64,000 nt of DNA. Origin: Acidobacteriota bacterium (GTDB lineage: Bacteria > Acidobacteriota > Blastocatellia > UBA7656). The first letter of the stretch is position 1. Each line of letters begins with the position of its first letter. Under the pieces are notes generated by a model. It searched no databases. It was given only the letters and a program-made list of their open reading frames with translations, and had not been told where the DNA came from. The position numbers were made by a program, and so were the translations under genes. The stretch spans positions 1-64,000 of the forward strand of contig JBBPIG010000005.1 in assembly GCA_038040445.1 (NCBI GenBank), read 5' to 3'. This document shows, piece after piece, positions 26,320-34,046 of this stretch.

Positions 26320-26405
26320 GTTCGTAGTTCGGCCTTCAGGCGGAAGTTCGTAACGCTCGCCGAAGAGACTAACATACCAACTGGAACCTAAGGCCGAACT
26401 ACGAA
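26320..26405. repeat. Dispersed inverted-repeat element, copy 2
   Basis: Second copy of the element at 1076-1162. It has GTTCGTAGTTCGGCCTTCAGG on the left, AACATACCAA in the centre and AGGCCGAACTACGAAC on the right. The right half has decayed (CTGGAACCTAAGGCC in place of TTCCGCCTGAAGGCC). It lies just upstream of the M20 peptidase gene. Confidence 0.75.
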
Positions 26406-26428
26406 CCTCTTCATACGCGAACCAAGAC

Positions 26429-27727
26429 TCACGCCGCCAACCCTGAGCGAATCGCCTTCTCGACCGCGTCGCAGAACGTGTCGATATCGGGCAGCGTCGT
26501 GTAGACGTTCGGCGTGACCCTGATCCCCTTGAATTCGTCGTGAGCGATCGGCGCGCAGATGATTCGATAACGTTCCCAAAGGTGCGCGCAAAGCTTGGCG
26601 TGATCGGCGCCTTCCACGCTGAAGTTCGCCAGCCCGCAAGACTGCTGAGGATCGTAAGGCGTCAAAATGCGCACACCCTTAATCGTCTCGAGCCGGCGCG
26701 CCCAACGGTCCTTTAAGAAGCGAAGCCGCGCGGCTTTTCGTTCGCTGCCTATGCCTTCGTGGAAGGTGAGCGCTTCGGAGATCGCGTTGTGATTAGCCGC
26801 CGGGTGCGTGCCAATCTCTTCAAACTTGCGAATGTCGTCGTCCTGTTTCTTGTCGGCGGCCATCAACGGCCATAGCTTTGCGATCTTGGATTTTCTAACG
26901 TAGAGAAAGCCGGTGCCGTGAGGAGCGAGCAGCCACTTGTGCAGACTCGTGCCGTAGTAGTCGCAGTCCAGATCGGCGTGCTTGAACGGGAAATGCGCAA
27001 ACGCGTGCGCCCCGTCGACGATCACTTCGATGCCGCGCTCGCGTCCCAGTTGGCAGATTCGCTTGATTGGAAATATCTGGCCGGTCAGGTTGGTGATGTG
27101 ACAGACCAGGATGACTCTGGTCTTCGGAGTGATTGCGCGCTCGAACCGTTCGAACAGATCATCCATCGAGGGCGGCGGAACCGGGAACGAGATCGTCTTG
27201 AGCTTGATGCCGTCGCGCCGTTCGCGTTGCCGCCACGAAGTGAGCATTCTCGGATAGTCCTGATTGGTTGTGAGCACTTCGTCGCCGGGCTTCAGGTCCA
27301 ACCCGAAGATACAGATCTCGAGCGACTCGCTTGCGTTTCGAGTTATCGCCATTTCCTCGGGGTCGCAGCCGAACGCGGCGGCCAGTCTGCGGCGCACGCC
27401 TTCGACTTCGGGCTCGAGCACCTTCCACATGGTGATCGTCGGCGCCGAATTTGAGAACTCGAGGTAGCGGCGCATCGCGTCTTGAACGATGCGGGGGGAA
27501 GGGCTCACGCCGCCATTGTTGAGATTGATCAGCGAACGATCGACGGTGAACGCTTGCTGAATCTCGCGCCAGAAGTCTTCATCGGCGGCGATCTTGTCCG
27601 GAGAGGCTGCGCCTGCGGCTCGCGAAGCTGCAAGAATGCGATCGATGCCGCCTTCGCGAAGTGAAGCGAGGCTGGCCACGGTAGCCGCGCTGCCGACCGA
27701 TCTTAGGAAGGTTCGTCTCGTAAACAT
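26429..27727 (-). CDS. Class V aminotransferase-fold PLP enzyme (isopenicillin-N-epimerase-like), Tat-exported
   Basis: A 432-residue PLP-dependent enzyme of the class V / cysteine-desulfurase-like fold. The start MFTRRTFLRSVGSAATVASLASL is a Tat signal, so the folded holoenzyme would be exported. Fold landmarks are LINLNNGGVSPSPR, the phosphate-binding TRNASESLEI, HITNLTGQIFPI, the PLP-ring Asp in IVDGAHAFAHF and the Schiff-base Lys in YYGTSLHKWLLAPHGTG. This group includes isopenicillin-N epimerases, kynureninases and desulfurases; no desulfurase Cys loop is seen. ATG 27727 is chosen because it begins the Tat motif. It precedes the M20 peptidase gene on the same strand with a 119-bp gap that contains the repeat element. 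Confidence 0.88.
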   Translation of the reverse strand: MFTRRTFLRSVGSAATVASLASLREGGIDRILAASRAAGAASPDKIAADEDFWREIQQAFTVDRSLINLNNGGVSPSPRIVQDAMRRYLEFSNSAPTITMWKVLEPEVEGVRRRLAAAFGCDPEEMAITRNASESLEICIFGLDLKPGDEVLTTNQDYPRMLTSWRQRERRDGIKLKTISFPVPPPSMDDLFERFERAITPKTRVILVCHITNLTGQIFPIKRICQLGRERGIEVIVDGAHAFAHFPFKHADLDCDYYGTSLHKWLLAPHGTGFLYVRKSKIAKLWPLMAADKKQDDDIRKFEEIGTHPAANHNAISEALTFHEGIGSERKAARLRFLKDRWARRLETIKGVRILTPYDPQQSCGLANFSVEGADHAKLCAHLWERYRIICAPIAHDEFKGIRVTPNVYTTLPDIDTFCDAVEKAIRSGLAA

Positions 27728-27931
27728 GCGATTGTCCTCTCGCCCGATGCTCATTGCGGCTGTAGCGCAATAAGCAGGGGCACGTCTGACCACAGGAGTA
27801 TCCGCTCAGTCAGGTGTTCGTGCCGGGTGAGCGGTGGCCCCATCTCGCTGATTCTCCCGGTTCGTTCAAACTCCCGAAGTGATGCCGAACTTTCTCGTTT
27901 GGAACGGCGCGATTTTATCACAGGACCGCCC

Positions 27932-28684
27932 TCATCGAAACAAATCAAGCTCGGGAACGCGGATCAACTCGCGGCCTGACGCATCGCGCGATTCATAGTC
28001 GAAGCCGCGAATGATCGCGACGGGGATTCCAACGCTCTTCTTCATCACCAGCTCCGCCGCCGAGGCAAGCTCGTCCGCAATTGCGATGACGGTGACTTGC
28101 AACGGGCGACCGTGTGAGTCCTTCTGGCCGCGATAGTCGATCAGCGGCGCTATGCCCGAGACCCCGAGCGCGACGTTCACCAGTCCCTCGCGCCACGGGC
28201 GGCCGAAGGTGTCAGACACAATCACCGCGAGGCGTACCCCGAATGCCTGTTTAAGCGCTGTCTGAATCCTTCGAGCTGATTCGTCGGGATCTTTGGGCAG
28301 CAGAGTCACCATCCCTTCGGCGACGTTTGAAGTATCGACGCCCGCGTTGGCGCACACGAAGCCGTGCTCGGTCTCCGAGATCAGCACACCGCGCTCCATG
28401 CGAACGATCCGCTTCGACTCGCGCAGCACGACTTCAACGACGCGAGCGTCTTTGTCATAAGCGGCGGCCCACTCTCGAGCGCGTGATGAGGGTGTAACAG
28501 AATCCAGATGCACGATCCGGCGTTCGGCTTTCGAAATGATCTTCTGCGCGACGACGAACACATCGCCGTCGACGACTTCGATCCCGGCATCGCCGAGAGC
28601 CGTAGCGATCAGAGAGGCGACATCATCGCCGCCGGCCACTTCCGGCATTCCCGGTAGTCCGATTAGTTCGATCTTGGTGGTCAC
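27932..28684 (-). CDS. cofE: Coenzyme F420-0:L-glutamate ligase
   Basis: A 250-residue enzyme that adds gamma-linked glutamates to F420-0 using GTP, the last step of F420 synthesis. It has TKIELIGLPGMPEVAGGDDV at the start, DVFVVAQKIISKAERRIV, the ERGVLISETEHGFVCANAGVD core and SDTFGRPWREGLVNVALGVSG, all hallmarks of CofE. It lacks the nitroreductase-like C-terminal domain of actinobacterial FbiB. Start GTG 28684 is chosen because the upstream frame is GCAAAGCC-word repeat. It is last in the minus-strand series npdG, cofD, cofC, cofE. Confidence 0.93.
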   Translation of the reverse strand: MTTKIELIGLPGMPEVAGGDDVASLIATALGDAGIEVVDGDVFVVAQKIISKAERRIVHLDSVTPSSRAREWAAAYDKDARVVEVVLRESKRIVRMERGVLISETEHGFVCANAGVDTSNVAEGMVTLLPKDPDESARRIQTALKQAFGVRLAVIVSDTFGRPWREGLVNVALGVSGIAPLIDYRGQKDSHGRPLQVTVIAIADELASAAELVMKKSVGIPVAIIRGFDYESRDASGRELIRVPELDLFR

Positions 28685-28688
28685 AATC

Positions 28689-28750
28689 TTTGCGTGCTTT
28701 GCGGCTTTGCGCGAGGGCCTGCTTCTACCGCAAAGGCGCAAAGCCGCAAA
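28689..28750. repeat. GCAAAGCC-word hairpin between cofC and cofE
   Basis: The left arm (28689-28711, TTTGCGTGCTTTGCGGCTTTGCG) faces the right arm (28728-28750, CGCAAAGGCGCAAAGCCGCAAA) across about 16 bp. It lies inside the F420 gene series and would be transcribed. It is the same word family as 22660-22740. Confidence 0.75.
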
Positions 28751-29413
28751 TCAGCGTCTCACATCCTGCAGCCGTTCGAAAGCTCTCATCTCACTCAAAG
28801 CGGCGACTGTTTGGGCGCCGCCGCCTTCTTCGAGCAAGTGAGCTACATCGGCGGGTTCGTCGATGTCCAGCGCGATGCGAGGGTTATTCACAATCATGCA
28901 TTCAACACCAACGCGCGCTGCTTCTTGCTGGTGCAACGCGCGCGAATCAGGACCGAACCGCGACGGAAACAGATACGGCGGCGTGCGAATAATCGCGTTC
29001 GTGCCTGTACCCTCTCGCGAAGGCACAAGCAGCGCGCCGGGCGACTCAAGCTCGATCGAGAGAAGCTCGTCGATGTCCGCGCCTCGCACAAGTGGCAGGT
29101 CGGCGGGCAGCCTCATCACCGTATCGAAGCCGCGTTCGCTCAGTATGCGCGAGGCCCAATCAACGGACGCGCTTTCCGAGACCTGCGATTCTTCGATCAA
29201 CACATCCCATCCGAGTTCGCGCGCGCGGTCGACGGCCGGCGCAAAGCTTGTAACCATCACGACCCGATCTGGCTTGCGCGCCGCGGCGACTGCCCGGCTA
29301 ACGTCTTCGAACATCGCCCAAGCCAGGCGCCGACGCTCCTCGGCTGACAGCAAGTCTGCAAGCCGAGTCTTCGCATTGGTTGGATCTTTGATTGGGATGA
29401 GAAGCGCTTTCAT
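28751..29413 (-). CDS. cofC: 2-phospho-L-lactate (or PEP) guanylyltransferase
   Basis: A 220-residue nucleotidyltransferase of the MobA-like fold that activates 2-phospholactate or phosphoenolpyruvate with GTP for F420 synthesis. Motifs are MKALLIPIKDPTNAKTRLAD (substrate and phosphate loop), DRVVMVTSF, and the metal-binding RLPADLPLVRGADIDELL, then REGTGTNAIIR and YLFPSRFGPDS. Which phospho-acid it prefers, and so whether the route goes through dehydro-F420, cannot be told by eye. It overlaps the cofD stop by 4 bp (ATGA, 29410-29413), proving a shared transcript. Confidence 0.93.
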   Translation of the reverse strand: MKALLIPIKDPTNAKTRLADLLSAEERRRLAWAMFEDVSRAVAAARKPDRVVMVTSFAPAVDRARELGWDVLIEESQVSESASVDWASRILSERGFDTVMRLPADLPLVRGADIDELLSIELESPGALLVPSREGTGTNAIIRTPPYLFPSRFGPDSRALHQQEAARVGVECMIVNNPRIALDIDEPADVAHLLEEGGGAQTVAALSEMRAFERLQDVRR

Positions 29414-30387
29414 ATCGATGTGGCGCCTGATTCAGTGACCCCGATATCGTGAAAGGGATTCAACATTTCGAGGACCAACCGCGCCAGATGCTGCTTGTCA
29501 TCGAGGGTCTTCATGACCGTGTCAGTGCTAAACACCCGCATACCGAGCGATTGGATGTCCGCTGCTTGTTCGTAGTCCGTTTCGTCAAGGATGAAGACAT
29601 CCAGGACATCGTCGTAGATCTCCGCGACGGCGCTTGCCGAAACCTCATGCCCGAGGTCGCTCAGCATGTCAGCCGCCGGACCCTTCAGAGCTCTTCCCCC
29701 GACGATCGGCGTAATGGCGACGACCGTCGCTCGAGTTTCTCGTAGAGATTCTCGCACGCCGGGCACTGCGAGAATCGGGCCGATGCTGATGAACGGATTG
29801 CTCGGACAAATGATCACTGCATCAGATTCCAGAATCGAATTCAAAACGCCGGGCGCAGGCTCGGATGAGTCGATGTTATCAAACTGAATTGCACGCACAC
29901 GCGGCTCGCACCTTCGACGCACGAAGTACTCTTGAAAGTGCATCTCGCCTTCGTCAGTCACCACTCGCGTGGGCGTGTAAGCGTCGGTCATCGGCAGAAT
30001 CGTCGAGCGAACGCCAAGCGACCGGCGGATGAAGTCGGTCACTTCGCTGAGCGAGCGGCCGCTTCGAAGCCCGTTCGTCCGGAAAATGTCTGTAGCCAGA
30101 TCCCGATCACCAACGTTGAACCACGCCGCTTCGCCGTAGCGCGCGAGCCATCGCAAGCATTCGAACGTGTCGCCCTTCAGTCCCCACCCGTTGTCTTCGT
30201 TGATTTCGCCCGCGAGCGTGTAGGTGATCGTGTCGATGTCGGGGCAGATGCGAAGTCCGAACAACTCGATGTCGTCGCCGGTGTTGGCAATGATTGTGAT
30301 GTCCTCGGGCGGCATCACGCGCGCGAGTCCGAGGAGAAACTTCGAAGCGCCGACGCCTCCTGCCAATGCCGTGATTTTCATATTCAT
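29410..30387 (-). CDS. cofD: 2-phospho-L-lactate transferase (F420 synthesis)
   Basis: A 325-residue CofD that joins the activated phospho-acid to Fo, giving F420-0 or its dehydro form. The N-terminal KITALAGGVGASKFLLGLARVM, NTGDDIELFGLRICPDIDTI, GWGLKGDTFECLRWLARYGE and WFNVGDRDLATDIFRT are diagnostic. ICPSNPFISIGPILAVPGVR and the PIVGGRALKGPAADMLSDLG segment complete the family core. It may start at either of two ATGs two codons apart (30387 or 30381). It overlaps cofC by ATGA. A large GGTTCAG-word hairpin of about 230 bp separates it from npdG upstream. Confidence 0.95.
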   Translation of the reverse strand: MNMKITALAGGVGASKFLLGLARVMPPEDITIIANTGDDIELFGLRICPDIDTITYTLAGEINEDNGWGLKGDTFECLRWLARYGEAAWFNVGDRDLATDIFRTNGLRSGRSLSEVTDFIRRSLGVRSTILPMTDAYTPTRVVTDEGEMHFQEYFVRRRCEPRVRAIQFDNIDSSEPAPGVLNSILESDAVIICPSNPFISIGPILAVPGVRESLRETRATVVAITPIVGGRALKGPAADMLSDLGHEVSASAVAEIYDDVLDVFILDETDYEQAADIQSLGMRVFSTDTVMKTLDDKQHLARLVLEMLNPFHDIGVTESGATSI

Positions 30388-30614
30388 GGGTTCAGGGTTC
30401 AGGGTCTAAGTTCAAGGTTCCGAGTTCCGGGTTCAGGGTTTCTGGTTCCTAGTTTCTGGTTTCTTGTTGCTGGTTCCGCGCATTCCAACATGTCTTTTCT
30501 GATTTTTGGTTACGAGCCTGGAATCAGAAACCAGAAACCAGAAACTAGGAACCAGAAACCCTGAACCCGGAACTCGGAACTCGGAACCTTGAACTTAGAC
30601 CCTGAACCCTGAAC
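30388..30614. repeat. Large word-repeat hairpin with unequal arms, between npdG and cofD
   Basis: The left arm (about 30389-30464, 76 nt) and right arm (about 30525-30614, 90 nt) match end to end. The right arm contains one extra GAGTTCC-type unit and one extra GGTTTCT-type unit, each 7 nt. The words run GGTTCAG, GGGTCTAAGTTCAAG, GTTCCGA, GGGTTCA, GGTTTCT, GGTTCCTAG, GTTTCT. The spacer is about 60 bp. The hairpin is within the probable npdG-cofDCE transcript. Confidence 0.88.
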
Positions 30615-30627
30615 CGTTAGGCACGCC

Positions 30628-31320
30628 CTACAGACCAATTACTCGATAGCGCGCGGTCTTGATCTTGTGCCTTCGATTGATGCCGATCGCGAGCACGGTC
30701 ATCCGCTCGAGCGTGCGCGCGCTGTAGAGCGTTCCGGCATCGACGGCTCGCAAGCCCTTGATGAACGCGATCGCTTCCATCACTCGCGACTTCGCTTCTT
30801 TCGAATCGCTGGCCACGAACGAATCGCAATCGAGAGGCTCATCGATTTCGGCTAGCAGGTGAGCCGGCTCGGTCTTGAAAGCGGCAACGAGCGGGATACT
30901 CTCCGGCAGCAGTTTCTTGAGGTGCTCGCTCGCCGAACCTTCCGGAAGCTCAACGTAGCGCACACGGCCCTGCTCGAACGAGACCGGCACGGTTATGTCG
31001 ATCAAGATCGAGCCTTCGCCGAAATCCTGCCGGTGAGTTTCGAGCGTGGAAGCCGCGTGCGCAAACGGAACTGTGAGCAGCGCGAACTCGCACCCGGCGA
31101 TCACATCCCGATTCTCACCGTAGCCGATGCGTGGCGACGCCAACTGCCCCGCGCGCACATCCAGGAGTTGATTCAGCTCATCGGCGGTGGCCTTTGCGCG
31201 ATCGAGGGTGCGCGAACCGATCGACACTTGCGCACCAGCCAGCGCCCATCGAAGCGCCAGCCCGCGGCCTTCTTCGCCGGTGCCGCCGATGAGTCCTACG
31301 CTGAGTTCGTTGATGTTCAT
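30628..31320 (-). CDS. npdG: NADPH-dependent F420 reductase
   Basis: A 230-residue F420H2:NADP+ oxidoreductase that passes hydride between F420 and NADP(H). The Rossmann motif VGLIGGTGEEGRGLALRWALAGA and the NADP phosphate-binding IGSRTLDRA loop are clear; NRDVIAGCEFALLTVPFAHAAS and GSILIDITVPVSF, then LLPESIPLVAAFKTEPAHLL, match archaeal Fno/NpdG. Length is normal. It heads the minus-strand F420 gene series (npdG, cofD, cofC, cofE) and so links cofactor synthesis to its reduction. Fo synthase (CofG/CofH) and F420-using enzymes are not in the window. Confidence 0.93.
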   Translation of the reverse strand: MNINELSVGLIGGTGEEGRGLALRWALAGAQVSIGSRTLDRAKATADELNQLLDVRAGQLASPRIGYGENRDVIAGCEFALLTVPFAHAASTLETHRQDFGEGSILIDITVPVSFEQGRVRYVELPEGSASEHLKKLLPESIPLVAAFKTEPAHLLAEIDEPLDCDSFVASDSKEAKSRVMEAIAFIKGLRAVDAGTLYSARTLERMTVLAIGINRRHKIKTARYRVIGL

Positions 31321-31761
31321 TCTTGTATGAGCTCACTCTCGATCCTGCTTCCGAAACGCCTGGTCAACGTTGCCACCTGGCAGAGTGAGTGTCAACGCGG
31401 TCTTTCGCGACATGCGGTCCTTCGCTCGGAATGGGCGACACGCTTCTGCACGACGAACTTCGAGCTTGCTCATACCCACTTCGTCAGAAGTGGGTGGCTG
31501 ATGCTGTAGCCTACAAGAAAGCACCGCGTCCCCTCTCACGAGGTGGGTATGCGCGAGCAAGTGGCGCCAGTCGCAACCGTCACGAATCGTTCGAGGCCTT
31601 GGACCAGGGAGTCGAGGCTGGCCTAGAAGAATCTTGACTCTATGATTTACACGCGGGTATGATCAAATTGCTCTTCTCAGACGACACCGTTACGTTGCTT
31701 CAAGCAACGTGAGCACAATCGAGATTGAACTTTAGGGCAGCCCCGTAAACAGGTACAACAT
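31321..31761. other. Divergent gene-free region with palindromic element
   Basis: Lies between the divergent npdG and S55 genes. An inverted repeat runs from 31466 (TTGCTCATACCCACTTCGT) to about 31560 (ACGAGGTGGGTATGCGCGAGCAA). Inside its left part is a perfect 8-bp stem with 4-nt loop, CCCACTTCGTCAGAAGTGGG (31475-31494). The rest (31620-31760) should contain the S55 gene promoter; AT-rich CTCTATGATTTACAC and GGTATGATCAAATTGCTC are seen but no clear -35/-10 pair is. Confidence 0.6.
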
Positions 31762-33612
31762 ATGAAGCATGTTTTCACCGCATTCTGTTGCATAGCCATC
31801 CTCACCGTTGTCGCGCTGGCTTCCGACTCGGCATCAAACCCGAACTTAATGCCGCTCGATCAAGTTCGCCCGGGAATGAAGGGTTACGGCATGAGCGTAT
31901 TTCAGGGTTCAAAGCCCGAGCGGTTCGAGGTCGAAATCCTTGGAACACTCGAGGGCATGCCCAACCCTAAACAGAGCATCGTGATCGCGCGTTTGAGCGG
32001 TCCGCTTGTCGATCGCACCGGAGTATTCGCGGGCATGAGCGGCAGCCCGGTCTACATCGACGGCAAGCTGGTCGGCGCGGTGGCCTATGCGTTTCCGTTC
32101 GCCAAGGAGCCTATCGCCGGAATCACGCCGATCAAAAACATGATCGACATCTTCGAACAAGGGCAAAAAGAAGAGCAGCCTCGATCGAGCCAAAGCGTCA
32201 GCTTCAAGACACTGATAGGGCAGAGCACCACCACTTCATTTGATTTGCTGCCTGCTTTGCCTTCCGCGCAACTCGGCGCTCGAGCCGCAAGCAATGTTGC
32301 GCTGATGCCTTACGTCGGTCAAACCATTGTTCCCATTGCCACGCCCGTAACCTTTTCAGGCATTTCTCAAAACGTGCTCGAAGCGTTCGCCGGCGACCTG
32401 AGAAAAATCGGCATTCAACCGATTGCCGGGGTGGGCGGTGGATCGAGCCTCGGGCCAATGGTTCCGGCCAACGAAGACACGTTGGCGGCGGGCTCATCCG
32501 TAAGCGTGCAATTAGTGCGTGGAGACTTCACGATCGACGCTGCCGGCACGGTGACCTATCGCGACGGCGGGCGCATCTACGCGTTCGGCCATCCGTTTCT
32601 CAGCTCAGGCGCCACAAGCTGGCCGATGGCAGAGTCGTCGATCGTTACAGTCGTGCCAAACTTGAACAACTCATTCAAGCTTTCGGCGGCCGGCAATCTG
32701 GTCGGCTCGATCAATCAGGATCGCTCTGTCGGGGTGTATGGCCAGTTGGGTGAGAAGCCGCGAATGGTTCCAGTCCGCCTGACCGTTCATACCAGCCGGA
32801 ACAAGACCGAGAGCTACAGCTTCGAAATAGTCTCTGATCCGTTTCTGACTCCGCTGCTGACCCGGATAACAATGTTCTCGGCAATAACCGCGACCGAGCG
32901 TCAGATTGGAAACCAGACGCTTAAGCTCGGCGGCCGCATCCAGATTAAGGGGCAGCCGGACATCCTGCTCGACAACAGCTTCGCTTCGCCGAACGGCGCG
33001 GCGCTGTTTGCGGTGAACGCGGTCGCGCAACCGCTGGCAGTATTACTCAACAGCGGCTTCAACGCGCTTGACCTGCGCGGCATCGAGCTCGACGTCACCT
33101 CGACCGACAGCCGATCGAGCGGCAGCTTGAACCGGTTGTGGGTAGACAAGACTGAAGTGCGTCGCGGCGAGAGCATCGAGATGCAAGCGTTTGCCCGAAA
33201 CGACAACGGCAGCGAGTTCGTCGAGCGAATACCGTTGATGATTCCGGCCGACGCGCCGATTGGCCCGGTAGTGATCACGGTCGGCGACGGCGCCTCGCTC
33301 AATCAAGCGGACCGCGCACAGCCATCTGCGGATTTCTCGCCGAGGGATCTGGGTCAACTGGTTCGCGCCATCAACAAGCTGAAGAGGAACAATCGGCTCT
33401 ACGTCAGGGTGTTGCGCCCGGGGACCGGCGCCATCGTCAACAACGAAGAGATGCCGGTGCTGCCGCCGTCGATGCTGGCGACGCTCGGATCGAGCCGCAC
33501 ATCCGGCGGCTTCACGCCGCTGTCGGTGGCTACGCTTGCTGAACACGAGCTTCCGCCGTCGCAGTTCATCATCAGCGGTCAGCAGACGATAACAATCAAC
33601 GTGGTCCGGTGA
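31762..33612 (+). CDS. SpoIVB peptidase S55 domain protein
   Basis: A 616-residue exported protein with signal peptide MKHVFTAFCCIAILTVVALAS. The N-terminal half carries the S55 domain first known from Bacillus SpoIVB: PLDQVRPGMKGYGMSVFQG, RTGVFAGMSGSPVYIDGKLV with the catalytic Ser in GMSGSP (residue 95), and IYAFGHPFLSSG later on with a conserved His. In Bacillus SpoIVB signals across the forespore membrane; in Acidobacteria and others such proteins are non-sporulation envelope proteins. The C-terminal half (about 330-616) is beta-rich and not recognised. A rho-independent terminator follows at 33656-33684. Whether the serine protease triad is complete cannot be verified by eye. Confidence 0.88.
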   Translation: MKHVFTAFCCIAILTVVALASDSASNPNLMPLDQVRPGMKGYGMSVFQGSKPERFEVEILGTLEGMPNPKQSIVIARLSGPLVDRTGVFAGMSGSPVYIDGKLVGAVAYAFPFAKEPIAGITPIKNMIDIFEQGQKEEQPRSSQSVSFKTLIGQSTTTSFDLLPALPSAQLGARAASNVALMPYVGQTIVPIATPVTFSGISQNVLEAFAGDLRKIGIQPIAGVGGGSSLGPMVPANEDTLAAGSSVSVQLVRGDFTIDAAGTVTYRDGGRIYAFGHPFLSSGATSWPMAESSIVTVVPNLNNSFKLSAAGNLVGSINQDRSVGVYGQLGEKPRMVPVRLTVHTSRNKTESYSFEIVSDPFLTPLLTRITMFSAITATERQIGNQTLKLGGRIQIKGQPDILLDNSFASPNGAALFAVNAVAQPLAVLLNSGFNALDLRGIELDVTSTDSRSSGSLNRLWVDKTEVRRGESIEMQAFARNDNGSEFVERIPLMIPADAPIGPVVITVGDGASLNQADRAQPSADFSPRDLGQLVRAINKLKRNNRLYVRVLRPGTGAIVNNEEMPVLPPSMLATLGSSRTSGGFTPLSVATLAEHELPPSQFIISGQQTITINVVR

Positions 33613-33655
33613 CTGAGGAGTCCCGAGTAAACAGAATGAGCACACGAGAGTTCGG

Positions 33656-33684
33656 AAAGCCCGCGACACCAGCGGGCTTTTTGA
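33656..33684 (+). terminator. Rho-independent terminator after the S55 gene
   Basis: AAAGCCCGC (stem), GACACCA (loop), GCGGGCTTTTTG (stem and T-run). It is a 9-bp stem with a T5 tail, 44 bp past the S55 stop. It decides the start of the next gene: an open frame reaches through it, but translation there must begin after it, at ATG 33711. Confidence 0.88.
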
Positions 33685-33710
33685 TGCCCGCAACGAGCTT
33701 ACTTTTCAAC

Positions 33711-34046
33711 ATGATTGAAATCAAAGTACCATCGGGCATAGAAGGTTTCGTGGAGGACAAGGACCTCGCAAGGAGCCTTCGGAACGAGAAGATCATCCCC
33801 GCGCTCAATGCTGGAGAACGAGTAGTCATTGACTTCTCTGAAGTGAAATACGCAACTCAATCCTTTGTGCATGCGTTGGTCGGCGAAGCTTTAAGGCGCT
33901 TCGGGGACAAGGCTCTCAATGAGATAGAGTTTCGTAATTGCTCTCAACAACTGAAAAGCGTAATCGAACTTGTAGTCGACTATTCATTCACCAGCTTTAT
34001 TGGACAGGGAGTAGTTGAGTCGGCGCAGTTTGAAAGGAAGATTTGA
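33711..34046 (+). CDS. STAS-like domain protein (DUF4325)
   Basis: A 111-residue protein beginning MIEIKVPSGIEGFVEDKDLARS. It shows the DUF4325/STAS-like fold: a first strand, the NAGERVVIDFSEVKYATQSFVHALVGEAL core where V-V-I-D-F-S-x-V-x-x-x-x-x-S-F resembles anti-sigma-factor antagonists, and IEFRNCSQQLKSVIELVVDYS. These proteins can be partners of histidine kinase-like ATPases or part of defence and conflict loci. ATG 33711 is chosen because the terminator at 33656-33684 excludes earlier starts. It is lower in GC than its neighbours. Its TGA overlaps the ATG of the beta-propeller gene (TGATG), so the two are translationally coupled, an unusual pairing. Confidence 0.72.
   Translation: MIEIKVPSGIEGFVEDKDLARSLRNEKIIPALNAGERVVIDFSEVKYATQSFVHALVGEALRRFGDKALNEIEFRNCSQQLKSVIELVVDYSFTSFIGQGVVESAQFERKI

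Noticed and set aside
27751-27948. Minus-strand open frame of 65 codons upstream of the class V aminotransferase-like gene
   Set aside because: Its start lies inside cofE and the product shows no fold pattern; the gap between the genes is more likely to be regulatory or empty.
30388-30614. Possible CRISPR array
   Set aside because: The repeat words are short, contiguous and arranged as inverted arms. There are no regularly spaced unique spacers, and no cas genes are in the window.
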